A stretch of DNA of 64,000 nucleotides from positions 45,239,935 through 45,303,934 of the forward strand of contig NC_066317.1 of the NCBI RefSeq assembly GCF_022539315.1, given 5' to 3'. This document shows, one piece after another, positions 62,112 through 64,000 of this stretch (the first letter of the stretch is position 1; each line of letters starts with the position of its first letter). The notes beneath the pieces were generated by a model. The model did no database searches and was not told the origin of the DNA. It saw only the letters and a list, made by a program, of their open reading frames with translations. Source of the DNA: Serinus canaria. Taxonomy: Eukaryota; Chordata; Aves; Passeriformes; Fringillidae. Both the position numbers and the translations under genes were made by a program.

Positions 62112-64000
62112 GTCACCAAACAAAGAAAAGGCAAAAGAATATAAGATCTTTTCTAGAGGAAAATCTTCATTTAGCTGAATGTTAGTTTTACAACGTTGTC
62201 TAGCTAGAGCAGAATAATTTGCTTTTGCTTCCTCCACACACCCAGCACACACACAGCCAGGAAGGGACTCTACAAAACCTTCTCAGCTTCTTTGAACAAG
62301 TGAGCAAAGCCATGTCACTGGGTGGTTTTTCTGCTTAACTAAGAGGCTTCACACAACAAATAAGTGAAGTCAAGGACTTGGCATGACAAGGTCACTGTCC
62401 CTTGGCTTCAGCTGTCTCAGCTATGAGAAACAAAAAACGTTCTGTTCTGCTTAGTCCTTTCATTTGGGGATATTTACCAAGTGTTGCCTTTACTCTTCAG
62501 TTCCTACTTAACCTTCTACTAATCACCTCAGCATTCCCAAATTTTAGGAAATCCATAGGTCTGCCAAATCCAGACTTGAAACCAGTTCCAAGTTTTATTC
62601 ATTTGAAGTGAGAACATAAGTAATACTTATTTTAGGAGCAGCACACCCTACTAACCTCACTGCTAGGACTGTTCTGAGTTTCACAAGCCATGTGGTTCAA
62701 ATCTATTTACTTGGGGTGAAGGCTGGATAGTTTGTGCCCACTTTCCTGCTGGGTGATGCAGCAGATTAGATAATTAATGTAAGTGTGTAACACAGGAACT
62801 TTTAAGTAGCAAGGATTTTTTCTAAACAGTTAAAACATCACCCCCTTTTACTTGCTTCTTGGTCAATAGAAAATTTCAAACACAAAGAACATTGTGCACT
62901 CAGGTTGGAAACCTATTTGAGAGAGTGATGGGAAAAGAGATGGATGACTGCCTCAGGCATGAGCTCCAGGGCCTGGGCATCCTCATGCTCTGTGCTGTTC
63001 TGCAATGCTGGTAAGAACCCCAAATATCATCCCACTTTGTTACTTTGTGAAAAATATTCTTAACACCCTGTGTTCCCACCCAACTGTTTTACAACAGAAC
63101 CTTCTCTTCCCATTGCTGTTTCCTCCGGACTGTAGCATGGGTATTAATTCACAGAAGTTGCAGTAGGAGAAAACTATTGTTTTATTTCTCAAATAAAATT
63201 AATTTTCTTAGCAGCAGATGAATTCTGACACTGAAGTCATTCACACTGGAACTGTATTTTCCTCCTGTGAAAAAGCAGTGCTTTTCTTTCTTCCAAATCC
63301 TACCTGACATCCTTCCATAATTGGAATTTAATAAAAAATCTAACAAAGCAAACCCCCGTATCTCAAGAAAAACACCAAGTGCCAGTGGACAAAGTGAGGC
63401 ACTGATGAACATGGTCTGATGAAAGATGAGCTCAAAACAAAGCACTTTATCCAAATAACCCCCAACTGGCATGAATTATCATCATTACATTCATGCACTA
63501 TTTGATACATATGAGCAGATGGGAAAGAAATCCTGCCTTTTGCATGCTACAACTCAGAGTGCTTTGGGGCACTCACTGAAGTCAGCTGGAGCAGTTTTTA
63601 TTGTGCTGTGTTGGAAAGCTGTCTAGGACAGCCAGTAACCAGGTGTCTGTTAATTGAAAGTGCACAATAATGCTCTCAACTCAGTGCATGGCAGTGTGCT
63701 TGCAAATCCAGTGTGGGGATCTCGGCCCTTGGTAGCTCATGATGAATTTCCTGCTGGTATAAGCTCTCTGACTGCTTTGCCTTGTGCTTTCTAGGACAAT
63801 TTCCAAAAAAACTGAGTCAGAAAAAACCAAAAGAGAGCCAGGTTTCTGGAGAAGATTTCAGCTCCAGGAGAGTGGTTCACCATGGAACAGCAGGGTTTTG
63901 AGGTCAGTATTTTTTTCTCTCTTTTAGTTCCTGGCTGTAAACTGACAACTTGTGTAAGAACAACTTGTAAACAAGGAGCTTGAATAAAAACATCTTCTAG
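62112..64000. other. Intergenic DNA to window end, no gene recognised
   Basis: No exon can be supported. An ATG followed six codons later by a GTCAGT donor-like site occurs at 63882-63908. It lacks any matching partner exon or family resemblance. In mammals the next gene beyond the USP46 3' end is SPATA18, tail to tail; I do not see its exons here. Confidence 0.5.

Noticed and set aside
63182..63472. 96-codon minus-strand frame considered as a SPATA18 exon
   Set aside because: No similarity to SPATA18 that I can recall, and no good acceptor or donor at its edges.
63882..63908. ATG with a good context followed by a GTCAGT donor, possible first exon of a next gene
   Set aside because: Only seven codons. 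No recognisable family, CpG island or partner exon in the window.

Overview
This is a vertebrate, almost certainly avian and probably passerine, nuclear genomic window. It is AT-rich and intron-dominated, with GT-AG spliced exons, two CpG islands, CR1 LINE remnants, and long terminal repeats (LTRs) of types I remember as abundant in songbirds. One such type is an ERVL LTR beginning TGTCCTGGTTTCAGCTG. There are no bacterial-type genes, operons, CRISPR arrays or phage features.

The only protein-coding gene I can support is USP46, a ubiquitin-specific protease, on the + strand. All nine coding exons lie inside the window (24635 to 49787). Every junction is GT-AG, the phases agree, and the joined frame is 366 codons plus a stop with no disruption. 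The promoter and 5' UTR lie in a CpG island at about 23980-25010. Two very short upstream ORFs sit immediately before the annotated start. The 3' UTR begins at 49788 and holds several possible poly(A) signals.

About 8 kb upstream is a second CpG island (about 15640-16550). On the minus strand it has a CCAAT box, a TATA-like box and a pyrimidine-tract (TOP-like) start at about 16177, followed by a 27-nt exon and a good splice donor. Further splice sites, an intronic hairpin and an AATAAA give a coherent short non-coding gene of about 1 kb, head-to-head with USP46. In mammals the snoRNA host gene DANCR (SNORA26 host) lies in this position and orientation, so I propose this as its avian counterpart. 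That is inference, not proof.

Region by region: 88-2590 is a decayed, internally deleted ERVL-type provirus. 2591-15130 is intergenic with nothing recognisable beyond small repeats and one 24-bp inverted repeat. 15130-16550 is the minus-strand ncRNA gene and its CpG island. 16921-17046 is a CR1 fragment. 17047-23980 is intergenic, with a possible LTR near 20 kb. 23980-25010 is the USP46 promoter island. 24635-49787 is USP46, with a solo LTR and an old CR1 in intron 1 and a 19-bp tandem repeat in intron 4. 49788 onward is 3' UTR passing into intergenic DNA with two further LTRs. I found no undescribed biological system. The points most worth checking are the minus-strand TOP-type gene, the tandem uORFs of USP46, and a pair of equal-length inverted solo LTRs with perfect target-site duplications.
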